Source of the DNA: an uncultured Barnesiella sp.
GTDB taxonomy: Bacteria > Bacteroidota > Bacteroidia > Bacteroidales > Barnesiellaceae_A
Direction of reading: 5' to 3'
Length of the DNA: 8,602 bases
NCBI GenBank assembly: GCA_904502265.1
Contig: CAJGDT010000064.1
Location: 1 to 8,602, forward strand
Made by a program: the position numbers and the translations under genes. Under the pieces are notes generated by a model, which was not told the DNA's origin, made no database searches, and saw nothing but the letters and a program-made list of their open reading frames with translations. Shown piece by piece: positions 1-6,686 of the stretch (position 1 is its first letter; every line of letters begins with the position of its first letter).

Positions 1-122
1 ACTGACGTGACTCGTACTTACGTTCTTTATATATCTTCCGATATATCCCGTTCTGTACTTTATTGTCTCTCTTTTAATGTTCCAATGATCTCTTTCGTTG
101 CGCCCGGGTCGTTTCCCGTTTG
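1..122 (-). other. Probable leader of a ribosomal RNA operon reading off the left edge
   Basis: Downstream of the consensus promoter there is no start codon with a convincing frame. The transcript contains GATCATTGGAACATT (76-90), followed by AATAAAGTACAGAAC (52-66), which resembles the conserved pre-16S leader of Bacteroidota (an ATCATTG or TTCTTTGACATATT element then an AAAGTACA-like segment) as I remember it. Two hairpins are visible: CGGG/CCCG (near 106-117), and a 7-bp ATATATC/GATATAT stem (29-46) whose loop reads GGAA in the transcript, a GNRA tetraloop. If correct, the 16S gene begins shortly beyond position 1. An untranslated leader of a protein operon is the alternative. Confidence 0.5.
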
Positions 123-128
123 CGGATG

Positions 129-159
129 CAAAGGTACTGCTTTTTTCATTACTACCAAA
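129..159 (-). promoter_or_regulatory. Consensus Bacteroidota promoter facing left
   Basis: TTTG (156-159), a 19-nt spacer and TACCTTTG (129-136) together match the Bacteroides primary-sigma consensus at every defined base. Transcription should begin near 122 and run off the left edge. The AT-rich tract upstream and the leader downstream suggest a strong promoter of rRNA type. Confidence 0.8.
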
Positions 160-496
160 TTATTTTCAATCTTTTTTTCAAGAAAATTTTAAAGAATTTT
201 TATTTAGCCTTATTATCAGATAGTTATAACGCGAAAAATTTTCACCCCTTTTTGAACTTTTTCGCTCGATAGCATGTTTTATCCCCCAATTACCCTTAAA
301 ATTATTTTTAGAAAAGTGCAAAATTCTTCTCCCAGACCTCACTATTGAGATAACTCCTTCGCAACTTTATCGCAAAAATTACCGAAACTACCCCAAAACC
401 CCTTCCTACCCTCTATATCTATTACTATATATATACATTATATAATATAGGAGGAGGAATAATATAAAAACAAAAAGAAAAATAGTGCACACATAT
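160..496. other. AT-rich spacer without a recognisable gene
   Basis: No open frame here looks coding on either strand, and I see no tRNA or repeat array. The part next to the promoter at 129-159 (about 160-240) is very rich in A and T runs and could act as an upstream activating element. An alternating AT stretch (about 427-449) can form a weak hairpin and is followed by GGAGGAGGA (450-458), which has no start codon suitably placed behind it. Two TCGCAA words lie at 359-364 and 370-375. Otherwise I see nothing in it. Confidence 0.6.
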
Positions 497-537
497 AAAA
501 AGTGAGACTGCGCCACCAATAAGCGACACAGTCTCAC
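497..537 (-). terminator. Intrinsic terminator of the DUF3127 gene
   Basis: Minus-strand transcripts form a perfect 9-bp stem (GTGAGACTG with CAGTCTCAC, 529-537 and 502-510) around an 18-nt loop that can pair a little further, then a run of five T (497-501) followed by AT-rich sequence. It lies 24 nt after the stop codon. Some A/T sequence on the other side would allow weak termination in the opposite direction, but no rightward gene is seen. Confidence 0.88.
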
Positions 538-561
538 ATAATATTTTACAAATAACTTTGG

Positions 562-933
562 TTAGAAGGGAAGATCGTCGGTGTTAACGTCACCCATGGG
601 GAACGGAGCCGAAAAGTTCATATTGGGCATAGGAGGAACATCTTCCATAACGGGCGCAGCCTCAGCTACTGCTTTATCGAGTTTCCAACCACGAATACTT
701 GTGAACCAACGACCGTTGTACTCGCGACTTTCTATATCGAAGCTTAGTACTACTTCATCACCAATTTCAGCTCGGTATTGATCAGCTTTTTCACCAAAAA
801 GGTCAAAGCATACTTTTTTGGGGTATTGGTCGAGTGTTTCCAATACATATTCTTGTTTTTTCCAGGGATTGCCTGCTTTTGACACGCCTTCTTGAAGGGG
901 AAGAACGTGGATAATTCTACCTTTAATTTCCAT
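562..933 (-). CDS. DUF3127 protein, OB-fold-like, with an SSB-type C-terminal tip
   Basis: From the ATG at 933 the protein has 123 residues. The frame stays open to 1008, but those 25 codons contain the promoter and do not look like a protein. Residues 1-87 match DUF3127: MEIKGRI, then WKKQEYVLET, a KKVCFDLFG strand, GDEVVLSFDIESREYNGRWFTS and RGWKL. The strand pattern fits a small OB-like beta barrel related in style to single-stranded DNA-binding proteins. A proline/methionine-rich linker (about 95-115) leads to the end NTDDLPF. This closely resembles the acidic, phenylalanine-terminated tip of bacterial SSB (DDDIPF in E. coli), which recruits DNA repair and replication enzymes. I infer that the protein binds single-stranded nucleic acid and partner proteins; no function has been established for DUF3127 to my knowledge. 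It has its own promoter and terminator and is not linked to the Bat genes. Confidence 0.88.
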   Translation of the reverse strand: MEIKGRIIHVLPLQEGVSKAGNPWKKQEYVLETLDQYPKKVCFDLFGEKADQYRAEIGDEVVLSFDIESREYNGRWFTSIRGWKLDKAVAEAAPVMEDVPPMPNMNFSAPFPMGDVNTDDLPF

Positions 934-957
934 ATTATTCGTTTGTTTTAAGCAACG

Positions 958-989
958 CAAAGGTAGGGAATTATTGCGAAGTACGCAAC
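958..989 (-). promoter_or_regulatory. Bacteroidota-type promoter of the DUF3127 gene
   Basis: The leftward -7 element TACCTTTG (958-965) is a perfect TAnnTTTG match. GTTG (986-989) precedes it by 20 nt and matches three of four -33 positions. Transcription would start near 951, about 18 nt before the ATG at 933. Its position inside the longer open frame (to 1008) argues that the true start is 933. Confidence 0.6.
974..988. promoter_or_regulatory. Candidate operator: 15-bp dyad in the DUF3127 promoter
   Basis: TTGCG and CGCAA form a perfect 5-bp inverted repeat around 5 nt. The dyad overlaps the putative -33 element and the spacer of the DUF3127 promoter, where a bound protein would block RNA polymerase. 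The ten-base word TTATTGCGAA (971-980) is found inverted at the HTH promoter (1374-1383). Which protein binds, if any, is unknown. Confidence 0.3.
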
Positions 990-1021
990 GCAGCAACGTC
1001 AAAAACATTGAGCTATAAGAT

Positions 1022-1060
1022 AAAAAAAACGAGAATATACTCTGAAGGAATATATTCTCG
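1022..1060 (-). terminator. Intrinsic terminator of the HTH gene
   Basis: On the minus strand a perfect 10-bp stem (CGAGAATATA pairing with TATATTCTCG, 1051-1060 and 1030-1039) with an 11-nt loop is followed at once by eight T residues (1022-1029). It lies 23 nt after the stop codon of the HTH gene and separates it from the DUF3127 gene. Confidence 0.9.
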
Positions 1061-1083
1061 CTTAGATCTTACAGCATTAAGGG

Positions 1084-1341
1084 TTATTCTTGAGCATTCT
1101 CTTCAAGCATCTTAACCGCCATGTCGTAAATTGTTGTATCGTCAAGGACTACAATACCACCATCGGGACCGGGCTCAATGTGTATGCCACTGTTTTTGCC
1201 AAACTCATAGTTTGTGCCACCAAAATAGTTACGTACAGTTTGAACTGTTACATTCAACTCGTCAGCGATACGGTGAATTGAGCCCTCAGGTAAGCTTGCT
1301 TTGATACGACGGAGCTCATTAAATGAAATAGTTTTGGTCAT
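1084..1341 (-). CDS. Small helix-turn-helix DNA-binding protein
   Basis: The 85-residue protein has a helix-turn-helix at about residues 18-40. The pattern G-SIHRIADELNVTVQTVRNYF has the IADEL first helix, a turn at NVT and a TVRNYF recognition helix. The C-terminal half (about 43-85) is a short beta/helical tail with PGPDGGIVVLDDTTIYDMA and an acidic end. I recognise it as a type of small conserved Bacteroidota protein, but I know of no assigned function. The ATG at 1341 is well placed just behind its own promoter, and a strong terminator follows the stop, so it is a single-gene transcript. It may be a transcriptional regulator; the recurrent TTGCGA/TCGCAA words at its own promoter and at the next gene's promoter are candidate binding sites. 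Confidence 0.85.
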   Translation of the reverse strand: MTKTISFNELRRIKASLPEGSIHRIADELNVTVQTVRNYFGGTNYEFGKNSGIHIEPGPDGGIVVLDDTTIYDMAVKMLEENAQE

Positions 1342-1380
1342 GGTATTTACTGTTTTTAATTGTGATTCTTAATTTCGCAA

Positions 1381-1412
1381 TAAATTTAATACTACTTTGC
1401 GATAAAAGCAAA
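1381..1412 (-). promoter_or_regulatory. Probable Bacteroidota-type promoter of the HTH gene
   Basis: Reading leftward, TTTG (1409-1412) is followed by a 20-nt spacer and TAAATTTA (1381-1388), which matches TAnnTTTG at all but the last position. Transcription would start about 33 nt before the ATG at 1341. The -7 element is flanked by TCGCAA (1375-1380) and TTGCGA (1397-1402), an inverted pair with centres 22 bp apart. That could be an operator, perhaps for autoregulation by the HTH protein. Confidence 0.45.
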
Positions 1413-1454
1413 TTTCGATGCGTGTTTTTTTGCAAAAATCTGAAATTATTTACC

Positions 1455-2126
1455 TCAACAAAATGACACTACAAGCAACACTACGAATAAAAATAGTATA
1501 AATAATGCAAAGAAACGAGCATAAATATCTATTTTATAAGGATTTTCAGATTGCGAAAGAAGCCCCTTATTAAACAATACCGAACGCGACTTACAATATA
1601 GCTTGTATATAGCCCAACCAATGCATGAACCAACCAATGCACCCACCAAGACATCACCGGGAAAATGCACACCCAAGTATATGCGAGAGTAGCTTGTGAG
1701 GAATGCCCATATTGCTATGGCTAATGAGAACCAACGATTACGGAAGAGTAAAGCTAAAAATACGGCAACACCAACCGAATTGGCTGCATGACTTGAAATG
1801 AAACCATACAATCCACTACGATAGCCATTGACGAGTATCACCGACAGGGAAGGGTCGTGCGAAGGGCGCAATCGCATAAACGTGGGTTTGAAAACTGACG
1901 AGGCAATTTGATCGCATAACAAAACGACAAGAGCAATTGAGAATAGCAAAAGAAGAGCCTCGGTCAACTTGCGCTTATGGAACATGATACTAAGCAACGG
2001 CAATACCATAAAGATATTGAGCGTGCGTGATGTTACCATCCAATAGAAGTTGTCTAACCAAGGATAGTGTATACTATTACACAATAAGAGTAGCTCTTTG
2101 TCGAGAGCTATAAGCCAGTCTAACAT
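1455..2126 (-). CDS. PAP2-family membrane phosphatase
   Basis: The 223-residue integral membrane protein carries all three PAP2 signature motifs: KPTFMRLRP (K80, R87, P88), SSH in place of the common PSGH (H113), and SRIYLGVHFPGD (S147, R148, H154, D158). H113 and H154 are the expected catalytic residues. Proteins of this type remove phosphate from lipid phosphates or diphosphates, such as undecaprenyl diphosphate or phosphatidylglycerol phosphate; the sequence alone does not choose between them. Several hydrophobic segments flank the motifs, and a final helix (about 203-221) follows a polar linker. It lies 39 nt downstream of batE on the same strand and has no obvious promoter of its own, so it may be the last gene of the Bat transcript. 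No convincing terminator follows it. An envelope-lipid role would suit that position, but the link is not established. Confidence 0.9.
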   Translation of the reverse strand: MLDWLIALDKELLLLCNSIHYPWLDNFYWMVTSRTLNIFMVLPLLSIMFHKRKLTEALLLLFSIALVVLLCDQIASSVFKPTFMRLRPSHDPSLSVILVNGYRSGLYGFISSHAANSVGVAVFLALLFRNRWFSLAIAIWAFLTSYSRIYLGVHFPGDVLVGALVGSCIGWAIYKLYCKSRSVLFNKGLLSQSENPYKIDIYARFFALFILFLFVVLLVVSFC

Positions 2127-2165
2127 GTAGTATTAATATAATGTGTGAATTCCTAAAAAAGCTCA

Positions 2166-2921
2166 TCAGATAATCTCAATGGCCGAGATGGGCATCCATC
2201 CGCGACTACCATCAGAGATTGCTATCTCTACCCACTCACCTACTTGCTCGCGCAAGAGCACTTTGGTACCTTCGTGGAGTATAAAGAGCTCTGTACCGCT
2301 CTCGGCAGGGGCACTTTTTACAGGTACTTCATGGGCAAAAACAATAGCCTCGCTGTGACTATTAACTCGGTTGTTTTGCGCAATAGCACTGGCTAACGCA
2401 ATGGCCGATATAATGAGCATAGGTAGTGCGGTAAAGAAACCTATTTTCTTGAGTCGCATACGATCGACATCGGTAAAAAGGTATATAACCAAGCCTACAA
2501 TAAAGAGCAGAAATGCAACAACGGCTATTATTGCCCATGTGTTTGAGTTAAACCAATCTCTTACACTCTCGGCCCAAACATTGATAAAGAATGTACCAGT
2601 AACCTCAATCTTATCGGTAATTTTGGTATTAGCCAGCTCAAGATTGTACTTGATATCGGGATTGCCAGGCGAGAGCAATAAAGCTCGCTCGTAATTGAGA
2701 ATAGCGGGTGCATACTTACCCATCTTGTAGTAGGCATTACCTCTATTATAATACAACTCGGGCGATACACCTTGCGCAACCTCAATACTATCATAGAGAG
2801 CAACAGCATCGGCATATCGTTGAGCATTATATACGGCAGCAGCTCGCTCGGTAGGAGTTTGTGCCATCGAAGCAATTGTGGCAAAAAATGCTATGCAGAG
2901 AGTTATTATCTTGTTTTTCAT
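2166..2921 (-). CDS. batE: BatE, TPR and SH3-like membrane protein
   Basis: The protein has 251 residues. A signal peptide (about 1-20, cleavage at MAQ) is followed by two TPR units (about 23-88) ending in a SPGNPDIKYNL cap. Two transmembrane helices come next (about 129-150 and 160-181), with an SH3-like beta region at the C terminus (about 190-251) containing HEGTKVLL, GEWVEI and the terminal SRGWMPI element typical of bacterial SH3 domains. This arrangement is that of BatE from Bacteroidota. The TPR cap closely matches that of BatC (NPGDVDTRYNL), so the two TPR modules are probably related by duplication. With both the TPR and SH3-like parts likely periplasmic, it may contact cell-wall or partner peptides; that is inference. 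The gene begins 7 nt after batD and ends 39 nt before the PAP2 gene, with no terminator between. Confidence 0.92.
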   Translation of the reverse strand: MKNKIITLCIAFFATIASMAQTPTERAAAVYNAQRYADAVALYDSIEVAQGVSPELYYNRGNAYYKMGKYAPAILNYERALLLSPGNPDIKYNLELANTKITDKIEVTGTFFINVWAESVRDWFNSNTWAIIAVVAFLLFIVGLVIYLFTDVDRMRLKKIGFFTALPMLIISAIALASAIAQNNRVNSHSEAIVFAHEVPVKSAPAESGTELFILHEGTKVLLREQVGEWVEIAISDGSRGWMPISAIEII

Positions 2922-2928
2922 GAGAATC

Positions 2929-4740
2929 TTATTTTTTCTTTGATTTTATGATATTCTCCATCTCGCCAATGGCATCAATAGTTTCTTGATAAAGTTGTTC
3001 CATAGCATCGTCGGCTTGCGAGGGCGCATAACGAGCAAACTCACAACGATCAAGAATTTGCGTAAATCGGATAATCAAAGTTTGATCGACACCGCATCGA
3101 GCCAATTCGGCTTGGACATTGTCACGAGAAAGTTCCGAAAGAGGCATATTGAGCTTGTCGCATAAATAACCCCAAACGGCACGAAGCACTTCCTCGTAGA
3201 ACAGAGCTTCATTGTGAGCCTTAAGGAATATACCGGCTTGTTTGAGTCGACGCAAAGCCACTTTATTTGCCTTACGGTGACGATTGATTGCTATGTCGGC
3301 ATTCTTTGCTGCATAGATACGCGATGCTATGGCATAAATAATTACTATCAAAACAGGTAATATATACCATAACCAATACGACCAACTATCGACATAGGCA
3401 GTACGAGTGTGGGCAAGATGTCCCAATGAACTCTTGATGTGACGGATGTCGGCATTGAGCAAGCGCACATCGTCTTGATTACTAAAGTTGCTCACAGCTG
3501 TTGCCTCGACATTATCGCCTTTGCTCACCTCAACAGTAAACTCGGGCGAGGCCATAGTCTTGTAGCTTTTGCTTTGTGTATCGAAATAAGCTATCTCGAT
3601 AGAAGGTATTGTGAATGTGCCGGCATAACGAGGGATGATAGTATATTCAATAATGCGCTTACCCGATACGCCTCCGGCTCCCGAATGGATGTCGAGATTG
3701 ACCTGCGGATCGTATGCCTCAAATTCCGAAGGGAACTCAACGAGGGGATTTTGCATGAGTTGCAAATTACCCTTACCACTGATGGTGAGTGTAAGTGTGA
3801 GCGCTTCATTAGCCTTAAGTGCATGTGTAGAAAGCTCTCCAGTAAGCTTAAAATCGCCTACTCCACCTGTAAAGTTATTTGGTTTGCCTTCGGGAAGAGG
3901 TTTAACATTAACAGTCACCGATGGTGTAATGATATTTTTGCTTACAACATCGTAGTATGCTTGACCAAAGAAATTGACTCCTTGCACCTCGTAAACATCA
4001 ATTTCGCTACTACCACCATTGATTTTTATCTCGCCGGTTTGTTGGGGGAAGAGCAGGATGCGACGGAGTGTAGCAGTCTTATAGTTACGGTCGTTATATC
4101 GTTCGATATCCCATTGGTTTGAAGCAGGCACATCGAGTTCCTGCGCAGCAAAGCCCTCGAACGTAGGCAATGTAACTTTCGTAAAGTTGAGCTGAGGAGC
4201 AAGAGTATATACCTTGAGTGTGGCCAAGATGGCTTCTTGCTCATAAACTGTAGTGCGAGAGAGAAGTAATCGAGTAAATGTCTCGGAGTTGTTTCCTGAC
4301 GATACAACGGCACTTTGTGTGCGCGAACGTTGTTCTCCCGCACCTTCTGCAGTTTGTTCATCAGCTTTCAAGATTGTGAGTGCAAGAGGCTTGGTACGAT
4401 ATGTTTCTCCATCGATGGTGAGCGTGGCAGGCTCAATCTCGTGCGTACCCTCATCGGTGGCACGGAGTGTTACAATGATAGAGCTGGAAACCTTGCGTGT
4501 AACATTACCATTGATAATATTTACGCTTGTACCTCTCGATGTACCACGATACAACTCGGCACATCCCTTGAATTGGGGTAATTGCACATTTCCTTTATCG
4601 GTACCGGTAACAACATATTCAAGTTGGAATTGTTGTCCTTGCACTACTTTATTACGGCCTTTCCACTCGAATGTTATCTCATCGGCAACTGCAAAAAGAG
4701 TAATCCAAAGGAGTGAATATAAAATAAACAGACGTTTCAT
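2929..4740 (-). CDS. batD: BatD, periplasmic oxygen-tolerance family protein with one membrane anchor
   Basis: The protein has 603 residues. An N-terminal signal peptide (about 1-19, cleavage near AVAD) is followed by a long beta-strand-rich periplasmic part (about 20-450). That part holds several immunoglobulin-like segments of the BatD 'oxygen tolerance' family, including an early VVQGQQFQLEYVV strand pair and later LTLTISGKGNLQL and YTIIPRYAGTFTIPS strands. One transmembrane helix lies at about 455-476, and a basic, helical cytosolic domain (about 485-590) ends in SKKK. The GKGN and PRYAG.F.IP patterns are what I recognise most clearly as BatD. The cytosolic domain resembles that of the protein upstream of BatA. 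BatD probably acts as the large periplasmic scaffold of the Bat complex; its ligand is unknown. batE starts 7 nt after its stop, which points to coupled translation. Confidence 0.93.
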   Translation of the reverse strand: MKRLFILYSLLWITLFAVADEITFEWKGRNKVVQGQQFQLEYVVTGTDKGNVQLPQFKGCAELYRGTSRGTSVNIINGNVTRKVSSSIIVTLRATDEGTHEIEPATLTIDGETYRTKPLALTILKADEQTAEGAGEQRSRTQSAVVSSGNNSETFTRLLLSRTTVYEQEAILATLKVYTLAPQLNFTKVTLPTFEGFAAQELDVPASNQWDIERYNDRNYKTATLRRILLFPQQTGEIKINGGSSEIDVYEVQGVNFFGQAYYDVVSKNIITPSVTVNVKPLPEGKPNNFTGGVGDFKLTGELSTHALKANEALTLTLTISGKGNLQLMQNPLVEFPSEFEAYDPQVNLDIHSGAGGVSGKRIIEYTIIPRYAGTFTIPSIEIAYFDTQSKSYKTMASPEFTVEVSKGDNVEATAVSNFSNQDDVRLLNADIRHIKSSLGHLAHTRTAYVDSWSYWLWYILPVLIVIIYAIASRIYAAKNADIAINRHRKANKVALRRLKQAGIFLKAHNEALFYEEVLRAVWGYLCDKLNMPLSELSRDNVQAELARCGVDQTLIIRFTQILDRCEFARYAPSQADDAMEQLYQETIDAIGEMENIIKSKKK

Positions 4741-4783
4741 CTTAAATACAATCTTTTACTAACTTAAAAATGCGAGCACAAAG

Positions 4784-5617
4784 TTACCATTCTTTTTCGA
4801 CTTTTCGGCGATTTTGTTGCTGCATGAGGTGTTCTTGCACATGTTCTTGCGCATCACGTTCCTTTTGTTGCAAGGCATCAAGTATCTGTTGAGCATTCTC
4901 TTTAGTCATGCCACTTTGTTGTTGTTGCTGCTGCTGTGGCTTATCTTGCTGCTCTTTTTGCTCTTGAGGAGGCTGTTGTTGCTGTTGCTGTTCTTGTTGT
5001 TGTTGCTCTTGCTCCTGTTCTTGTTGGTCTTGTTGTTGCTCCTGCTGTTGTTCTTGCTGTTGGAGTAGTTTCTGAGCCAATCGCAAGTTGTAGCGAGTAT
5101 CTACATCACCGGGATTGAGACGTAACGAGTTCTTATAGGCCTCAATAGCAGGAGCATATTGTTGTTGCTGCATCAGGATATTACCCATATTGTGATATGC
5201 TTGCGATTGCAATTGCTTATCGTCGGTCATGCCTGTGGCACCGTCGAAGCACTTGGCCGCCTCTTCAAATTTCTCCTGACGATAGAGTGAGTTGCCAAGG
5301 TTGTAGGATGCAGTAGCCGACTCGGGGTCCGAATTGACCGCACGGCGATAGTCGATTTCGCTTTCGAGATACTTCTCATTCTTATACTGCTTATTACCAC
5401 TACGAACACTATTTCGCGACGATTTGGGGCTATATTTAGCAGGTTTCTCGGCAATGGGTTGTTCGGCATCCGAGGCATCAGCAGCTTGTTGTTCAACCAA
5501 CTTTTCGGCTTGTGCCCTATGCTGATCGGTCAACGAGGTATTCTGAGCCTCAACATTCATGGCTACCATTACCACCCATGCAGCAAGTATATATTTGATA
5601 TTATTCATACTCATCAT
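4784..5617 (-). CDS. batC: BatC, exported tetratricopeptide-repeat protein with glutamine-rich tail
   Basis: The protein has 277 residues. A signal peptide with an AQ cleavage site around residue 24-25 leads into a variable linker (about 25-68). About three TPR units follow (roughly 70-103, 104-137 and 138-171) with typical YNLGN and YHNMGN helices and a capping segment NPGDVDTRYNL. A very glutamine-rich region (186-234; 34 of 49 residues are Q) comes next, then a charged helical C terminus. There are three candidate starts (5617, 5614 and 5608). I keep the longest, but the one at 5608 (MNNIKYIL) gives an equally good signal peptide and the sequence does not decide between them. TPR proteins in Bat operons are thought to hold partners in the periplasm. 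It lies 6 nt after batB and 43 nt before batD. The reading frame on the opposite strand of the Q tract is rich in leucine and is a shadow. Confidence 0.92.
   Translation of the reverse strand: MMSMNNIKYILAAWVVMVAMNVEAQNTSLTDQHRAQAEKLVEQQAADASDAEQPIAEKPAKYSPKSSRNSVRSGNKQYKNEKYLESEIDYRRAVNSDPESATASYNLGNSLYRQEKFEEAAKCFDGATGMTDDKQLQSQAYHNMGNILMQQQQYAPAIEAYKNSLRLNPGDVDTRYNLRLAQKLLQQQEQQQEQQQDQQEQEQEQQQQEQQQQQQPPQEQKEQQDKPQQQQQQQSGMTKENAQQILDALQQKERDAQEHVQEHLMQQQNRRKVEKEW
4916..5062 (-). repeat. CAA/CAG trinucleotide repeat encoding the BatC polyglutamine region
   Basis: On the coding strand this stretch is mostly CAA and CAG codons, broken by GAA/GAG and a few GAC, AAG and CCT/CCA codons. It encodes residues 186-234 of BatC. 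The repeat is imperfect and mixed, which makes it more stable than a pure triplet run. Gains or losses of whole codons would keep the frame and only change the length of the glutamine linker. Short Q runs in BatC C termini occur in this family as far as I recall; the length here is notable. Confidence 0.85.
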
Positions 5618-5623
5618 AAGGAG

Positions 5624-6655
5624 TTACTTTTTCTTATTAAAAATGTGGATGCCGCTTATCCAACCATACTTACGCTCGAGCAAGAAGGCATCGACAAGTA
5701 ACAATACAAGTGCTATCCATGCCAATCCGGGGAACTGTTCGTTATACTCCGAATATGTTTTGCGCTCAAACTCGGCCGATTTCATAGTACGCACCTCATT
5801 GGTAAGAGCTTGTAATGCACCGTTGGTATTATCGGCACGTACGTATATACCCTGTCCGGCCTTGGCAACCTCTTGCGCCATAGCCTCATTAAGTTTGGTA
5901 ATCACAGTCTTACCTTCGGCGTCTTTCATAAAATTATTGGAACTACCCTTGATAGGTATAGGAGCACCCTTGGAAGAACCAATACCCACAACACTTACTT
6001 TTACGCCTTTTTCGGCAGCAGCACGAGCCGCCTCTACCGCATCATCTTCATGGTTTTCGCCATCGGTAATTACAATAATGGCTTGCTCTGCCGGACTCTC
6101 GGGCGAGAATGAATTCATGGCCACCTTGATTGCTTGACCAATAGCTGTTCCTTGCGTAGGAACCATATCAGTATCAATCGAGTTTAGGAACATCTTGGCC
6201 GATACGTAATCGGTTGTAATAGGGAGTTGCGTATAGGCGTCACCGGCAAAAACCACAAGACCAACCTTATCGTTTTCGAGGTCATCAACCAATTTCGACA
6301 ACATCATCTTTGCTTTTTCGATGCGAGAAGGATTGATATCACGAGCCAACATCGAATTAGAAACGTCAAGTGCTACAACAATCTCAACGCCCTCAGTTTT
6401 GACTGTTTCAAGTTTGGTACCAAATTGCGGACGAGCCAAGATGAAAACAATAATAGCAAAAGCTAACGACTGTAATATCATCTTGACCAATGGACGCATA
6501 CGAGAAACTTCGGGTGCTAACTCACGTAGAAATTCCACATTGCCAAAGAGCGCCAGATTGCGACGACGGCGACATCGAGCATATAAATAGAGAGCCCACA
6601 TAAGAGGCACAAGAAGTAACAAATAGAGAAATAACGGTTGTGCAAAACGGAACAT
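5624..6655 (-). CDS. batB: BatB, membrane-anchored von Willebrand factor A domain protein
   Basis: This 343-residue protein is a paralogue of the preceding BatA with the same layout: helices at about 7-26 and 57-76, a VWA domain (about 90-290) and a C-terminal helix (about 310-328) followed by a lysine-rich end (NKKK). The MIDAS residues are all present: DVSNS (D97, S99, S101), T170 in TQGTAIGQ and D198 in VITDGEN. The LARPQFG segment after the second helix matches the LARPM of BatA. BatB is expected to pair with BatA in the inner membrane with the VWA domain facing the periplasm, although topology cannot be proven from sequence. Only 6 nt separate its TAA stop from the first possible batC start, so translation of the two is probably coupled. 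Confidence 0.95.
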   Translation of the reverse strand: MFRFAQPLFLYLLLLVPLMWALYLYARCRRRRNLALFGNVEFLRELAPEVSRMRPLVKMILQSLAFAIIVFILARPQFGTKLETVKTEGVEIVVALDVSNSMLARDINPSRIEKAKMMLSKLVDDLENDKVGLVVFAGDAYTQLPITTDYVSAKMFLNSIDTDMVPTQGTAIGQAIKVAMNSFSPESPAEQAIIVITDGENHEDDAVEAARAAAEKGVKVSVVGIGSSKGAPIPIKGSSNNFMKDAEGKTVITKLNEAMAQEVAKAGQGIYVRADNTNGALQALTNEVRTMKSAEFERKTYSEYNEQFPGLAWIALVLLLVDAFLLERKYGWISGIHIFNKKK

Positions 6656-6686
6656 ATCTTGTTATCCTTTACTTACATTATACAAA

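Noticed and set aside
7..192. A 61-residue rightward open frame at the left edge
   Set aside because: It runs antisense through a consensus promoter and its leader, and the product resembles no protein.
934..1008. A 25-codon N-terminal extension of the DUF3127 gene to an ATG at 1008
   Set aside because: The extension contains a perfect -7 promoter element (958-965), its residues look non-coding, and homologues begin at MEIKGR.
2150..2165. A T-run after batE as a terminator
   Set aside because: Six T residues are present in the minus-strand transcript but no stem precedes them.
3439..4122. A 227-residue rightward open frame inside batD
   Set aside because: It has no recognisable domain and lies antisense to a well-supported batD; its length is explained by the codon bias of the opposite strand.
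4779..4786. TAACTTTG on the minus strand at the end of batC as an internal promoter for batD
   Set aside because: It matches TAnnTTTG, but no -33 element lies at a suitable distance and the match includes the batC stop codon.
4814..5068. A rightward open frame rich in leucine
   Set aside because: It is the antisense of the CAA/CAG tract in batC; its composition follows entirely from the repeat.
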